A stretch of DNA of 64,000 nt from Pseudomonas fluorescens (GTDB lineage Bacteria; Pseudomonadota; Gammaproteobacteria; Pseudomonadales; Pseudomonadaceae), in the NCBI RefSeq assembly GCF_002022275.1, contig NZ_MSDF01000053.1, positions 1-64,000 on the forward strand. The letters run 5' to 3'. Positions 16,698-25,205 of the stretch are shown piece after piece (positions within the stretch are counted from its first letter, which is position 1; the number at the start of each line of letters is the position of its first letter). The position numbers were made by a program, and so were the translations under genes. Below the pieces are notes generated by a model, which had not been told where the DNA came from, did no database searches, and saw only the letters and a program-made list of their open reading frames with translations.

Positions 16698-17156
16698 TCA
16701 TGCCGGCGTAAACACGCCCGCCTGCTCGAGCATCTCAACCAACGCTTCGGGGAATACCGTTTCCTCGGTCGCACGCAGCGCCTGAGCGCTCCACCAGTGG
16801 TGATCAGCCATGACCTGGGTTTCTTCCAGCGTCCACTCGGCCTTTGAAAGCACTTCGTTTTGCACGTGAACCACAAAATACTGCTCAACGGCCACTACCG
16901 TTTCGCCGCTGGGCAGCTTCATTGCAAAGCGGCGCTCGGCCAGGGATTCGGCCACGCGATCTATTACGATGCCGGTCTCTTCGCGCAGTTCGCGAATGGC
17001 AGCGTCGTGAAAGGTCTCGCCCTCTTCGACGCCGCCACCGGGTGTCGCCCAATAGTTGTCACCGGCCAACGCGCCGGTCGTGTGCACAAACCGGAACAGC
17101 AGCACCGCGTTAGAGGGGCTGATGACCAGGAGTCGTGCTGCTTTTCGTTCGCGCAT
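16698..17156 (-). CDS. NUDIX hydrolase
   Basis: 152 residues. The Nudix box runs from GGGVEEGETF to REETGIV (about 41-63), with the REXXEE core RELREETG intact, so metal-dependent pyrophosphohydrolase activity is expected. The substrate (nucleoside diphosphate derivative or related) is not readable. It lies 26 bp upstream of the stop end of the TetR gene in the same direction, possibly the distal gene of a tetR-nudix transcript. Confidence 0.9.
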   Translation of the reverse strand: MRERKAARLLVISPSNAVLLFRFVHTTGALAGDNYWATPGGGVEEGETFHDAAIRELREETGIVIDRVAESLAERRFAMKLPSGETVVAVEQYFVVHVQNEVLSKAEWTLEETQVMADHHWWSAQALRATEETVFPEALVEMLEQAGVFTPA

Positions 17157-17182
17157 GTGAAAGTGCCTTCCTTGGTAATGGG

Positions 17183-17812
17183 TTATAGCGCTCGATGGGC
17201 TTGCAGATAGGCTTTCAACAGCAGCATGGTCTGCTGTTCGATACCCGACTCGAAGGCCGGTGGCGCATTGCCTTCGAGCAACGTACGCACAGGGCCGACA
17301 ATGGCGCTCAGCGCAATAGCGGCAGTCAGGAAGGGGTCTTCAAACCGCGCATCGGTTGCCGTCCCCAGCATGGCAGCGATGGCGCCGACCATGCGTGTGT
17401 TGATGCGCGCCACCAACTGTGCCCCGCCCCGCTCCGCCGCAATCGAATACAACGCCTTGGACACCGCTGGGTCCTGCAGTTTGACGGCCAGCAACGCCGA
17501 CACCAAGCCGCGCGCCATGTCCTCGACCGGCCGCCCCGAATGCTGGTCACAGGCCTGTTCAACCGCCTCGGCGACGTTCGTCAGATGTTTTTCCAGGATG
17601 GCCGCCAGCAATGCGTCGCGGTTGGGATAGTACTGATACAGGCTGCCCACCGACATCCCCGCACGCTCAGCCACCCGTGTGGTGGTGCAGCGGAGCAACC
17701 CTTGCTGAGTCAAAACCTGAAGGGTTGCCGTGTGCAACGCCTCAACCGTCGCGGCCGACCGCGCCTGAACCGCTGATTTTCTTGGCTTTAAGGTGGCTTT
17801 CAGCGTGCTCAT
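17183..17812 (-). CDS. TetR family transcriptional regulator
   Basis: 209 residues. The HTH reads LRCTTTRVAERAGMSVGSLYQYYPNRDALL (about 39-68), and the C-terminal part is a helical ligand-binding domain. It is divergent from an aldo/keto reductase. A perfect 14-bp palindrome at 17833-17846 lies 21 bp before this start, the likely operator for autoregulation and control of the reductase. Confidence 0.9.
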   Translation of the reverse strand: MSTLKATLKPRKSAVQARSAATVEALHTATLQVLTQQGLLRCTTTRVAERAGMSVGSLYQYYPNRDALLAAILEKHLTNVAEAVEQACDQHSGRPVEDMARGLVSALLAVKLQDPAVSKALYSIAAERGGAQLVARINTRMVGAIAAMLGTATDARFEDPFLTAAIALSAIVGPVRTLLEGNAPPAFESGIEQQTMLLLKAYLQAHRAL

Positions 17813-17832
17813 GGAATGCGAATTCTCAAATC

Positions 17833-17846
17833 TGAAGGATCCTTCA
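17833..17846. promoter_or_regulatory. palindromic operator between tetR and aldo/keto reductase
   Basis: TGAAGGATCCTTCA is a perfect 14-bp palindrome, extended by AT...AT one base out on each side. It is centred in the 71-bp divergent spacer, 21 bp before tetR and 38 bp before the reductase start. Confidence 0.75.
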
Positions 17847-17883
17847 TATTAGAGCCTTACTCAGATGAAGCAAGGTGACAACG

Positions 17884-18750
17884 ATGACCCGTTTGGCCAA
17901 TAGCGGCACATTTACCCTCGGCGACCGCGACGTGTATCGCATCGGCTATGGCGCGATGCAACTGGCAGGGCCTGGCGTGTTTGGCCCGCCCAAAGACCAT
18001 GAGGCCGCGCTTGACGTGCTGCGCGAAGCGGTTGAAGCCGGGGTCGACCACATCGACACCAGCGACTTTTACGGCCCGCATGTCACCAATCAGCTTATCC
18101 GTGAGGCGCTGCACCCGTACCGCGACGACCTGACGATTGTCACCAAGATCGGTGGCCGGCGAGATGATCAGGGCGGATGGCTGCCCGCGTCGTCGAAAGA
18201 AGAGCTGATCCAGGCCGTGCATGACAACCTGCGCAACCTGGGGCTGGATGTGCTGGATGTGGTCAACTTCCGCTCGACCTACAACCTGATGGGCCCGGGT
18301 GAAGGCTCTATCGAAGCGTCATTGAACGTACTGGCCGAGCTGCAACACCAGGGCCTGGTGCGCCATATCGGCCTCAGCAATGTGACCCCGACCCAGGTGG
18401 CCGAGGCGCGCACCGTGGTCAAATTCGTCTGCGTACAGAACCTGTACAACATCGCCCATCAGCACGATAACGCCCTGATCGACGAGTTGGCCCGAGACGG
18501 GATTGCCTACGTGCCGTTCTTCCCGCTGGGGGGGTTTACCCCGGTTCAGTCCTCCACGCTGTCAAGCGTTGCGCAGCGGCTGGGTGTGACGCCCAAGCAA
18601 TTGGCGCTGGCATGGCTGCTGCGCCGCTCACCGAATATCCTGTTGATTCCGGGCACCTCGTCGGTGGCCCACTTGCGTGAAAACCTTGCAGTGAGCGAAC
18701 TGGACATACCGGATGACGCGTTTGCAGAACTGAACGCTATTGCCGACTGA
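17884..18750 (+). CDS. aldo/keto reductase family oxidoreductase
   Basis: 288 residues, shorter AKR of the bacterial YdbC-like type. The TIM barrel shows Asp and Tyr in HIDTSDFYGPH and Lys in IVTKIGG; the usual catalytic His segment reads VVNFRSTYNL, so His appears replaced. LIPGTSSVAHLREN binds the NADPH phosphate. I chose ATG 17884 (AAGG 9 bp upstream) over the GTG at 17875 that overlaps that site. It is probably repressed by the divergent TetR. Confidence 0.85.
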   Translation: MTRLANSGTFTLGDRDVYRIGYGAMQLAGPGVFGPPKDHEAALDVLREAVEAGVDHIDTSDFYGPHVTNQLIREALHPYRDDLTIVTKIGGRRDDQGGWLPASSKEELIQAVHDNLRNLGLDVLDVVNFRSTYNLMGPGEGSIEASLNVLAELQHQGLVRHIGLSNVTPTQVAEARTVVKFVCVQNLYNIAHQHDNALIDELARDGIAYVPFFPLGGFTPVQSSTLSSVAQRLGVTPKQLALAWLLRRSPNILLIPGTSSVAHLRENLAVSELDIPDDAFAELNAIAD

Positions 18751-18757
18751 TGGTGCC

Positions 18758-18787
18758 CAAGGGGGCAAGTGCGAGCCTGCCCCCTTG
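18758..18787. terminator. shared bidirectional hairpin
   Basis: CAAGGGGGCA (18758-18767) pairs perfectly with TGCCCCCTTG (18778-18787) around a 10-nt loop, between the convergent aldo/keto reductase and VOC genes. There is no long T-run on either side. Confidence 0.65.
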
Positions 18788-18795
18788 CTGGAACC

Positions 18796-19224
18796 TCAAG
18801 CGGATATCATCCGTTCCCCAAGCCGCTCAACCAGTCGCACCAGATAACCATCCGGGTCCTGCACCAGAAACTCACGCTGTCCGACCTCGACCTCTCCCGC
18901 CCGGTACCAAACATCCTTGCACGCTTTAAACAGCGGGCAACCCGCCTGCTCCAGCCGTTGAATAATCGGCTGCACCGCTGTCACATCAATCTGCAGATTA
19001 ATGCCACGCCCGAAGGGCCTTTCCAGAGCGCCGGTCACCCATTGGTTCGCCTCGGGGTCCACTTGCTCCAGCATCACTTGAGCACCCGCCAGATAGAGGT
19101 AGGCAAAGCCCTCTTCCAGCCGCTGGTAAGCCACGTCGAACCCCAGAAAAGACACCCAGAATTCAAGACTTTGAGCCAGGTCCGTCACCATCAATTCAGG
19201 CACCAGCCGGTTTCTTTGCATCAT
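18796..19224 (-). CDS. VOC (glyoxalase/bleomycin-resistance) family protein
   Basis: 142 residues, two beta-alpha-beta-beta-beta modules. The first begins PELMVTDLAQSLEFWVSFLGF, the typical vicinal-oxygen-chelate opening, and the second ends FLVQDPDGYLVRLVERLGER. Bleomycin-resistance-type members bind a ligand without catalysis; others are metal-dependent. The start overlaps the stop of the HIT gene (ATGA), so the two are coupled. Confidence 0.85.
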   Translation of the reverse strand: MMQRNRLVPELMVTDLAQSLEFWVSFLGFDVAYQRLEEGFAYLYLAGAQVMLEQVDPEANQWVTGALERPFGRGINLQIDVTAVQPIIQRLEQAGCPLFKACKDVWYRAGEVEVGQREFLVQDPDGYLVRLVERLGERMISA

Positions 19225-19664
19225 GCGTCGACTCCCGCAATGAGCAACGCTGCCAGTTGCTTACGAAGGTCGCCATGGTGTTCCTCTGCGTAGGGCGTGG
19301 CGGTTTTCCAGTCGTAAAACCACGCAGGCATCCGGCGTTTATCGTCCGGTTCAGCCGCGCACCGAGGGAAAATATGGCAATGCAGCTCCGGTTCGGCATT
19401 GCCGAGGATCTCGTAGTTCATGCGCAGGGCGTCGGTGGCCTTCAGCACGGCGTCGCCAATCCGCGCCATATCCAGCAAGTAAGCAGTGCGGGCTTCAGCG
19501 TCCAGATCGTTCAAACTGGCAACCACCGGGTCTGGCAGCAACAGGCAATAACCCGGCAAAAATTGCACATCGCCCATCACCGAGCAGCCTGAGGGCATCC
19601 GGCAAATGGCTTTATCGTTGGCGCCGTTGCGGGCCAGTGCTACACGTTCCGTGATCAGGGGCAT
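19221..19664 (-). CDS. HIT family protein (histidine triad nucleotide hydrolase/transferase)
   Basis: 147 residues. The core ends in ELHCHIFPRC, a His-x-His variant of the histidine triad that places it in the HIT superfamily. It probably hydrolyses a nucleotide-linked substrate in the cytoplasm. It lies 21 bp after the AraC gene and overlaps the VOC gene by 4 bp, suggesting an araC-HIT-VOC transcript. Confidence 0.8.
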   Translation of the reverse strand: MPLITERVALARNGANDKAICRMPSGCSVMGDVQFLPGYCLLLPDPVVASLNDLDAEARTAYLLDMARIGDAVLKATDALRMNYEILGNAEPELHCHIFPRCAAEPDDKRRMPAWFYDWKTATPYAEEHHGDLRKQLAALLIAGVDA

Positions 19665-19685
19665 GCTTGTCCTTAAAAGTGAGGT

Positions 19686-20477
19686 TCAACTCAGTCTTTT
19701 TTTCCGATACTCATCCGGCGTCTCCCCCGTGAGCTTGCGAAACATACTGATAAACGCCGACGAACTGCTATAGCCAAGATCAAACGCCACCGCTTCCACC
19801 GACGTCCCCGCCTTGAGCCTTTCCAGTGAGGTGGTGACTTTCAACCGCTGCTTCCACTGCGCCAACGACATCCCCAAATCCCGCTGGCAGCGCCGCAACA
19901 ACGTGCGCTCGGTGGCGTTGACCGCCTTCGCCCACTGAGCCAGCGAACGCCCATCCGCGGGGTTCTGCTCCAATGCAGCGAGGATCGGCGCGAGGATCGG
20001 GTCGGTGGAGCCCGGCAGGTAACTGCCCACTCGAGAGGTTCGGTTCAAACGGTCCAGCAATACGGTTAGCAGGCGACTTTCCTCGGCCGTCTGCACCGGG
20101 CCCGGTGGCGAGGCGTGGAGCTCTTCCAGCAGTTCGCGAATCAACGGCGTGATGATCAGCGCACAGGCTTCGATGGGCAGGCGCTCACATAACGCGGGCG
20201 CGATGTAGAGCGAACAGTGGCAAGCTTCCTGATGATTCATCGCGTTGTGCTCGACATCCGGCGGCAGCCACACGCCAAACTGCGGCGGCGCGATGAAGTG
20301 CGCGCCGTCGAGCTTGAGTTCCATGACGCCACTGAACGAATACACAAACTCGCCCCAAGGGTGGCGATGCGTCGGGTAGGCGGCCGACGCGGGCATCCGC
20401 GCCGCACGAAAGTAGATCGGCGCAGGCAGTTCGTCGGTAAAGGGCGCGAGAATCACATGCTCGGCTAGCGTGTCCAT
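19686..20477 (-). CDS. AraC family transcriptional regulator
   Basis: 263 residues from ATG 20477. The N-terminal part is a cupin-type sensor (THRHPWGEFVYSFSGVMELKL). The C-terminal part carries the two AraC helix-turn-helix units (RSLAQWAKAVNATERTLLRR, then SVEAVAFDLGYSSSSAFISM) and ends with the usual FRKLTGETPDEYRK. The frame is open upstream to a TTG at 20573, but that leader is low quality. It is divergent from the alpha/beta hydrolase at 20609 and may control it or the downstream HIT-VOC genes. Confidence 0.88.
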   Translation of the reverse strand: MDTLAEHVILAPFTDELPAPIYFRAARMPASAAYPTHRHPWGEFVYSFSGVMELKLDGAHFIAPPQFGVWLPPDVEHNAMNHQEACHCSLYIAPALCERLPIEACALIITPLIRELLEELHASPPGPVQTAEESRLLTVLLDRLNRTSRVGSYLPGSTDPILAPILAALEQNPADGRSLAQWAKAVNATERTLLRRCQRDLGMSLAQWKQRLKVTTSLERLKAGTSVEAVAFDLGYSSSSAFISMFRKLTGETPDEYRKKRLS

Positions 20478-20608
20478 GGCGGTTGGCTGCGCGGTGGCGG
20501 AAGGTTGACCATTATGCGCGATCGCTTGTCGTCTTGAAGCTATATACAGCAAAGGCGCCTGGCGCAGACTCAAGGCTCATTGATTATCTGCAGACTGGAG
20601 GAATGACC

Positions 20609-21445
20609 ATGTCCAATTCACTCGCCCTGCCAGAAGTGTTTCACTTTGAAGGCCAGGCCGTGCGCTGGGGCCGTCTCGGCAATGCCGGCCCTGCGCTTGT
20701 GATGGTTCACGGCACGCCGTTTTCGTCCCACGTCTGGCGACGTATCGCGCCGTTAGTTGCCACGCATTATCAGGTGTTCTATTTCGATTTGTTGGGCTAT
20801 GGCCAATCGGAACAGGCCGAAGGCCAGGACGTTTCGCTGGGCGTTCAGAACCGTTTGCTCGCTGCGTTGCTCACGCATTGGGGCCTGGAGCAACCCCATG
20901 TACTCGCCCACGATTTTGGCGGTGCCACCGCCCTGCGCGCACATTTGCTCGACCAGGCGGCCTACGCCAGTCTCACCTTGATCGACCCGGTGGCGATTGC
21001 GCCGTGGGGCTCGCCGTTGATCAAACATGTGCGCCATCACGAGCAAGCGTTCAGCGGCGCACCGGCGTATGTCCACGATGCGATTGTCAACGCGTATATC
21101 CGCGGCGCGGTGTTCCGGCCGATGCACCCCGATGACTTGCAAGCCTATGTCACGCCGTGGACGGGTGACGTCGGGCAAGCCGCGTTCTACCGCCAGATCG
21201 CGCAGATGGATCAGCAATTCACGGATGACATCGAACCGCAGTTTGACCAGATAAAATGCCCCGTCATGTTGCTGTGGGGCGAGGAAGATCAGTGGATCCC
21301 GGTTGAACAAGGCGACGAACTGGCGCGCAGGCTTCCCGGCGTCAAGTACGTGCGAGTACCTGCGGCCGGGCACCTGGTTCAGGAAGACGCGCCGGAAGTG
21401 ATCGTGGCGCATCTGCTGGACTTCTTGCGGGTCAACTGTCGATAA
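20609..21445 (+). CDS. alpha/beta hydrolase with Asp nucleophile (haloalkane dehalogenase/epoxide hydrolase type)
   Basis: 278 residues. The oxyanion motif is HGTP at 34-37. The nucleophile elbow is HDFGG with Asp102, as in dehalogenases and epoxide hydrolases rather than the Ser of esterases. The acid is in GEEDQW and the His in AAGHLVQEDAPE. It could therefore cleave C-halogen or epoxide bonds; substrate unknown. GGAGG lies 8 bp before ATG 20609; the ATG at 20603 is too close to it. Its end overlaps the convergent PucR gene by 14 bp. Confidence 0.82.
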   Translation: MSNSLALPEVFHFEGQAVRWGRLGNAGPALVMVHGTPFSSHVWRRIAPLVATHYQVFYFDLLGYGQSEQAEGQDVSLGVQNRLLAALLTHWGLEQPHVLAHDFGGATALRAHLLDQAAYASLTLIDPVAIAPWGSPLIKHVRHHEQAFSGAPAYVHDAIVNAYIRGAVFRPMHPDDLQAYVTPWTGDVGQAAFYRQIAQMDQQFTDDIEPQFDQIKCPVMLLWGEEDQWIPVEQGDELARRLPGVKYVRVPAAGHLVQEDAPEVIVAHLLDFLRVNCR

Positions 21446-23213
21446 CCCGCTGCAAATGAATCGCCAGCTCCGTCGCAAAGCGGCGCTCTGGCGTTTCCAC
21501 ATCAATCCCGAACAGCTCCTGAATCCGCGCGAGCCGATAGCGCAGCGTGGTCACGTGCACGCCCATCGCGTCGGCGCAAGCCTGGCTGCGGCAGCTTTCG
21601 CGCAGGTAGGCGGTGAGGGTTTCCAGGTAAGGGGTCTGGTGTTTGCGGTCGTGCGCAAGCATCGCGCCGACGCTTTCGTTGACGAAGGTGCGGATATCTT
21701 CACCGCCGACCGCGGCGACGAACATCGGAATGGGGCCGAAGTCCTGGTCGGAAATCGGCCCGCTGCGGCCAAACGAACGGGCGATTTCGATCAGGCGGCG
21801 GCAGCGCTCCCAGGCGCCGGGATAGTCACTTAGCGCGTGGCACACGCCGCTGGCCAACAGAATCGGCTCGGCGCCCAGGTAATGCGCCAGGTCATCGGCG
21901 ATTTGGCGCTTGACCTTGGCACGCCGCTCGCGGCCCTTTTCACCCTCGGCGGGCAGCAGGCACACCAGGCCGTTATCGACGCCTATTACCGTGGCCGGGA
22001 TCGACGCCCGCGTAAGGATGCGCGCAACGTTGTGGTGCAGGTTTTTGGCTTCGCGGGCCTTGGCGCCGTAGTCAATGATGATCATCTGCTGCGCACTGTT
22101 AAAGCTGATGCCCAGGCGCTGGGCGCGTTGCTGGATGTCATCGGCGTCGCGCCAGCGGCCTTCGAGCACCTCGAAGAGCAGCTCGGTCTGGGTGCGGGTC
22201 TCGAAGCGAAAGCGGATAAAACTGCGCATCATCTGCACGCTCAGGGCGAACTTGGCGCTTTCGAGCATCAGCAGGTCCAGCTCGTTGACCGGCGCCGCCA
22301 CCGGGAACAGCACCAGCGCGCCGACCAGCTCATGGTCGACCATCAGCGGTTCGATCTGCGCCCGCAGGGTGAATTGGCGGTGACCGTCGTCGAGAAACAG
22401 GTTCACGGTGTTGCGCAGCGCACTGCGCAGGCTGTCTTGCGCAGTCTTGGTGATTTGTACGCTGAGCACACCGGCGGCGGCGGCCTGCCAGGCAGCGTCA
22501 TCAAACAGCGCCGTATCCGGCGAGCGCCCCGCCACCACCTGGTTGGCGGTGAAATCCACTGCGATCACCGGGTTGGGCAGCTGGTTGCCGACCATCAGCG
22601 AGAGCGACGTCACCGAGCCACCGCCTAACACGTGTTCCAGCATCGACGTATGCACATGCAGCGCCTGCTGCATGCGTTCGGCGGCGCGGCGTTCGGCTTC
22701 CAGCTGGCGCTGGCGTTCCACGGCGATAGCGCCGAGGTGGATGATCATGCCGAGGAATACGCGGTCTTCTTCGGACACGTCCATCAGCGTGCGCGAGATC
22801 ACACTGAGCACCATGGGCCGGCCATCGAAGTCGGTGCAGTTCATTGGCATCACCATCACCGTGCGGTAATCGCGCTCCACCGATTCGCGGCGATAGCCCG
22901 GGTACTCGCAATCGCGCACGTCGCGGATGAACACCGGCTCGTTGCGCTGCAGCGCGGTCATCACCGGGCTCGACGACAGCTCCCAGCTGTCCACCAGCGG
23001 GCGCTGCACCAGCGTGGGGTCGTGCCGGGCGATGACGTGGCCGAAACCCGCCTCCATGTCGATGGCCATGATCGAGCTCATGGTCCAGTGGGTGTGGCGG
23101 CAACTGGCGTACACCAGTTGGTGCAGCATCGACTGCAGGTCGCCGCCGGAGTTGATCTGGCTGGCCACATCGCGCAGCGACAGGATCTGCATTTCTCGAT
23201 TCAAGGCGCTCAC
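21432..23213 (-). CDS. PucR/CdaR-type regulator with N-terminal GAF domain
   Basis: 593 residues. Residues about 1-180 form a GAF-like sensor (DVASQINSGGDLQSMLHQLV at the start), followed by a helical linker and a middle GGDEF-like/CdaR region. The C terminus is the PucR helix-turn-helix (SQACADAMGVHVTTLRYRLARIQELFG). Such proteins are substrate-responsive activators of catabolic operons. It is divergent, across 167 bp, from DUF1185, flavin reductase, aldehyde dehydrogenase, LLM oxygenase, hydrolase and CMD genes, which it most likely controls. Confidence 0.88.
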   Translation of the reverse strand: MSALNREMQILSLRDVASQINSGGDLQSMLHQLVYASCRHTHWTMSSIMAIDMEAGFGHVIARHDPTLVQRPLVDSWELSSSPVMTALQRNEPVFIRDVRDCEYPGYRRESVERDYRTVMVMPMNCTDFDGRPMVLSVISRTLMDVSEEDRVFLGMIIHLGAIAVERQRQLEAERRAAERMQQALHVHTSMLEHVLGGGSVTSLSLMVGNQLPNPVIAVDFTANQVVAGRSPDTALFDDAAWQAAAAGVLSVQITKTAQDSLRSALRNTVNLFLDDGHRQFTLRAQIEPLMVDHELVGALVLFPVAAPVNELDLLMLESAKFALSVQMMRSFIRFRFETRTQTELLFEVLEGRWRDADDIQQRAQRLGISFNSAQQMIIIDYGAKAREAKNLHHNVARILTRASIPATVIGVDNGLVCLLPAEGEKGRERRAKVKRQIADDLAHYLGAEPILLASGVCHALSDYPGAWERCRRLIEIARSFGRSGPISDQDFGPIPMFVAAVGGEDIRTFVNESVGAMLAHDRKHQTPYLETLTAYLRESCRSQACADAMGVHVTTLRYRLARIQELFGIDVETPERRFATELAIHLQRVIDS

Positions 23214-23264
23214 CCGAACGTGTGGTTCACGGCAGTCAAAGTGCCTGCCCGGCCCGCCTGATAC

Positions 23265-23283
23265 TTGCTCTGCTTACGAGCAA
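23265..23283. promoter_or_regulatory. weak inverted repeat in the PucR divergent spacer
   Basis: TTGCTC-N7-GAGCAA, a 6-bp inverted repeat in the 167-bp spacer between the PucR gene and the catabolic operon. It is the only evident dyad there and a candidate regulator site. Confidence 0.3.
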
Positions 23284-23380
23284 TGTCCAGTGCATTTATG
23301 CGCCGAAACGAAGGAAGACGGGTTTTGCCTTCTCTCATAGCCTTGGGTCAAACCAACAGCCACAAGGGCGACACCTCATC

Positions 23381-23980
23381 ATGAATCTGGACAATCTGGG
23401 CGTCAGGAAATACTGCACCTTTATCGAAGAAACCTTTATCGAAGGGGGCAAGGACGCCGGCAAGCCCATCACGCTGATCGTGGTGGCCGCCATCCTGAAA
23501 AACCCGTGGGCGGGCCAGGGTTTTGTTGAAAACCTGCGGCCCGAAATCCTGCGCCTGGCGCCGGGCCTGGGCTATGAAATGACGCGTCGCCTGATCGCCC
23601 TGATGCCCGGTGGCAAGGTCGAAGCGTTTGGCAAGGCCGCTGCCGTCGGCGTCAACGGGGAAATCGAACACGCCTCGGGCCTGATCCACACGCTGCGCTT
23701 CGGCAACCTGTTCCGCGAAGCCGTGGAAGGCACCGCCTACCTGAGCTTCACCAACACCCGCAACGCACCGGGCGCCCTGCTCGCCTTGCCGATGGTGCAC
23801 AAAAGTGAAACCGGCAAGCGCTCGCACTTTCTCACCGCCAATTTCCAGGTGGCCGACGCCCCGGGCCCCGATGAAGTGCTGATTGCCATCGGCGCCTCCG
23901 ATGGCTCCCGCGCCCACCCGCGTATCGCCGACCGTTACCAGGACATGGCGGAGATGGAAGCCGAGCAAACCAAAAACTGA
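23381..23980 (+). CDS. amino acid synthesis family protein (DUF1185)
   Basis: 199 residues from ATG 23381. The sequence (KYCTFIEETFIEGGK near the start, VVAAILKNPWAGQG, GKAAAVGVNGEIEHASGLIH, GASDGSRAHPRIADR) is typical of the DUF1185/AA_synth family, whose structures suggest a ligand-binding enzyme but whose reaction is undefined. It is the first gene of the operon divergent from PucR and separated from the flavin reductase by a REP doublet, so it may be more highly expressed than the rest. I infer a role in the same N-heterocycle pathway. Confidence 0.82.
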   Translation: MNLDNLGVRKYCTFIEETFIEGGKDAGKPITLIVVAAILKNPWAGQGFVENLRPEILRLAPGLGYEMTRRLIALMPGGKVEAFGKAAAVGVNGEIEHASGLIHTLRFGNLFREAVEGTAYLSFTNTRNAPGALLALPMVHKSETGKRSHFLTANFQVADAPGPDEVLIAIGASDGSRAHPRIADRYQDMAEMEAEQTKN

Positions 23981-24000
23981 ACCCTTGTGGCGAGCGGGGC

Positions 24001-24105
24001 TTGTTGTGGCGAGCGGGCTTGCCCCGCGTTGGAGTGCGCAGCGCTCCCGCTTTTTCTGGGGCCGCTGCGCAGCCCAACGCGGGGCAAGCCCGCTCGCCAC
24101 AACAA
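24001..24105. repeat. REPIN-like inverted repeat inside the catabolic operon
   Basis: Left arm 24001-24032 (TTGTTGTGGCGAGCGGGCTT then GCCCCGCGTTGG) is perfectly complementary to 24074-24105 over 32 bp. The 41-bp middle holds a further CAGCG/CGCTG-type dyad. Partial copies flank it (23994-24000 and about 24109-24122). It fills most of the 255-bp gap between the DUF1185 and flavin reductase genes. Confidence 0.9.
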
Positions 24106-24235
24106 GAAGCCGGGTTGCCACAGGGTTAGTACGAAACGCAGCAAAACTTCCAGCGCAATTGCAGGTTTTAGACGCAAGCCCACGGTTCCCCTTCCTCGTA
24201 GGCTTGCCACACACCCCCACAACAGGAGTACTCCG

Positions 24236-25183
24236 ATGCCGAGTTCCGAGACCAACGCCAACGTTGCAGCCGTCGACCCGGGCGCCTTGCGTCAGGCCTT
24301 CGGCACTTTCGTGACCGGCGTGACCGTGATCACCACCCACGATGCCGACGGCCACCCACGGGGCATGACCGCCAACTCGTTTACCTCGGTTTCCCTCGAC
24401 CCGCCGCTGCTGCTGGTGTGCGTCGGGAAATCTGCCGCCAGCCACGGCGCTTTCGCGGTGAGCGAACACTTTGCCGTCAACTTGCTGCATGAAGGGCAAG
24501 TCGATGTGTCCGGCACCTTTGCCTCCAAGTCGCCGGACAAGTTTCACACCGTCAACCACGACACCGTGCACACCGGCGCACCGATTCTCACCGACAGCCT
24601 GACCTGGTTCGACTGCACCGTGGAGCAGCGCATCGACGCCGGCGACCACCTGGTGCTGATCGGCCAGGTCCGCGCGTTCGGTACCAGCCCCAAGCTGCCA
24701 CTGGTGTTCTGCCGGGGGCGCTACGCAAATATTCAGGACCCGCTGCCGGCCAGTTGGCTGGACTCGCACAAGATGATCATCGGTTACCTGATCGAAACCG
24801 ACGGCGCGATTCTGTTCCGCGCCGACGGCAAGGGTGGCTGGACGCTACCGGTGGCCGGCAAGCGCAAAGGCTTTATCGATGCGGGCGCCAGCGCCCTGCC
24901 GGTAGAGCTGGAGTCGACCTTTCTCTATTCGGTGTTTGACGTGGACGACACCGACCCCGGTTTTCTGATCTACCGCGCCAGGCTCGGCGCGCTGGACGCT
25001 GAGCTGCCCGACACCTTGCGCTTTTTCCCGCTGGACGACTTGCCGATTGAGCTGATGCCCGTCAACGAACTGCGTTCGGTGGTGCGCCGCTATGCCCGCG
25101 AACGCGAGAACCAGCAGTTCGGCATCTACACCGGCTCTGCCGCGAGCGGTCGCATCGCGATGCTCGAAAACGCCCCGCTTTGA
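24236..25183 (+). CDS. flavin reductase with extra C-terminal domain; TgnA-like reductase component candidate
   Basis: 315 residues from ATG 24236 (AACAGGAG site). Residues about 12-175 are a flavin-reductase-like FMN-binding split barrel (ALRQAFGTFVTGVTVITTHD, GMTANSFTSVSLDPPLLLVCV). Residues about 180-310 form an added beta-rich domain (MIIGYLIETDGAILFRADGK and on) that looks like a NUDIX fold without the Nudix box. It should supply reduced FMN/FAD to the LLM oxygenase two genes downstream. In the known trigonelline pathway the equivalent pair is TgnA (reductase) and TgnB (oxygenase). The exact substrate of the partner is inferred, not seen. Confidence 0.82.
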   Translation: MPSSETNANVAAVDPGALRQAFGTFVTGVTVITTHDADGHPRGMTANSFTSVSLDPPLLLVCVGKSAASHGAFAVSEHFAVNLLHEGQVDVSGTFASKSPDKFHTVNHDTVHTGAPILTDSLTWFDCTVEQRIDAGDHLVLIGQVRAFGTSPKLPLVFCRGRYANIQDPLPASWLDSHKMIIGYLIETDGAILFRADGKGGWTLPVAGKRKGFIDAGASALPVELESTFLYSVFDVDDTDPGFLIYRARLGALDAELPDTLRFFPLDDLPIELMPVNELRSVVRRYARERENQQFGIYTGSAASGRIAMLENAPL

Positions 25184-25205
25184 TCCGCACACACAGGACA
25201 TTTGC

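Noticed and set aside
20483..20608. Upstream extension of the alpha/beta hydrolase
   Set aside because: Overlaps the divergent AraC promoter and lies before the GGAGG site that fits ATG 20609.
24001..24105. CRISPR array
   Set aside because: Repeats are inverted arms of a REPIN, not regularly spaced direct repeats; no cas gene is present.
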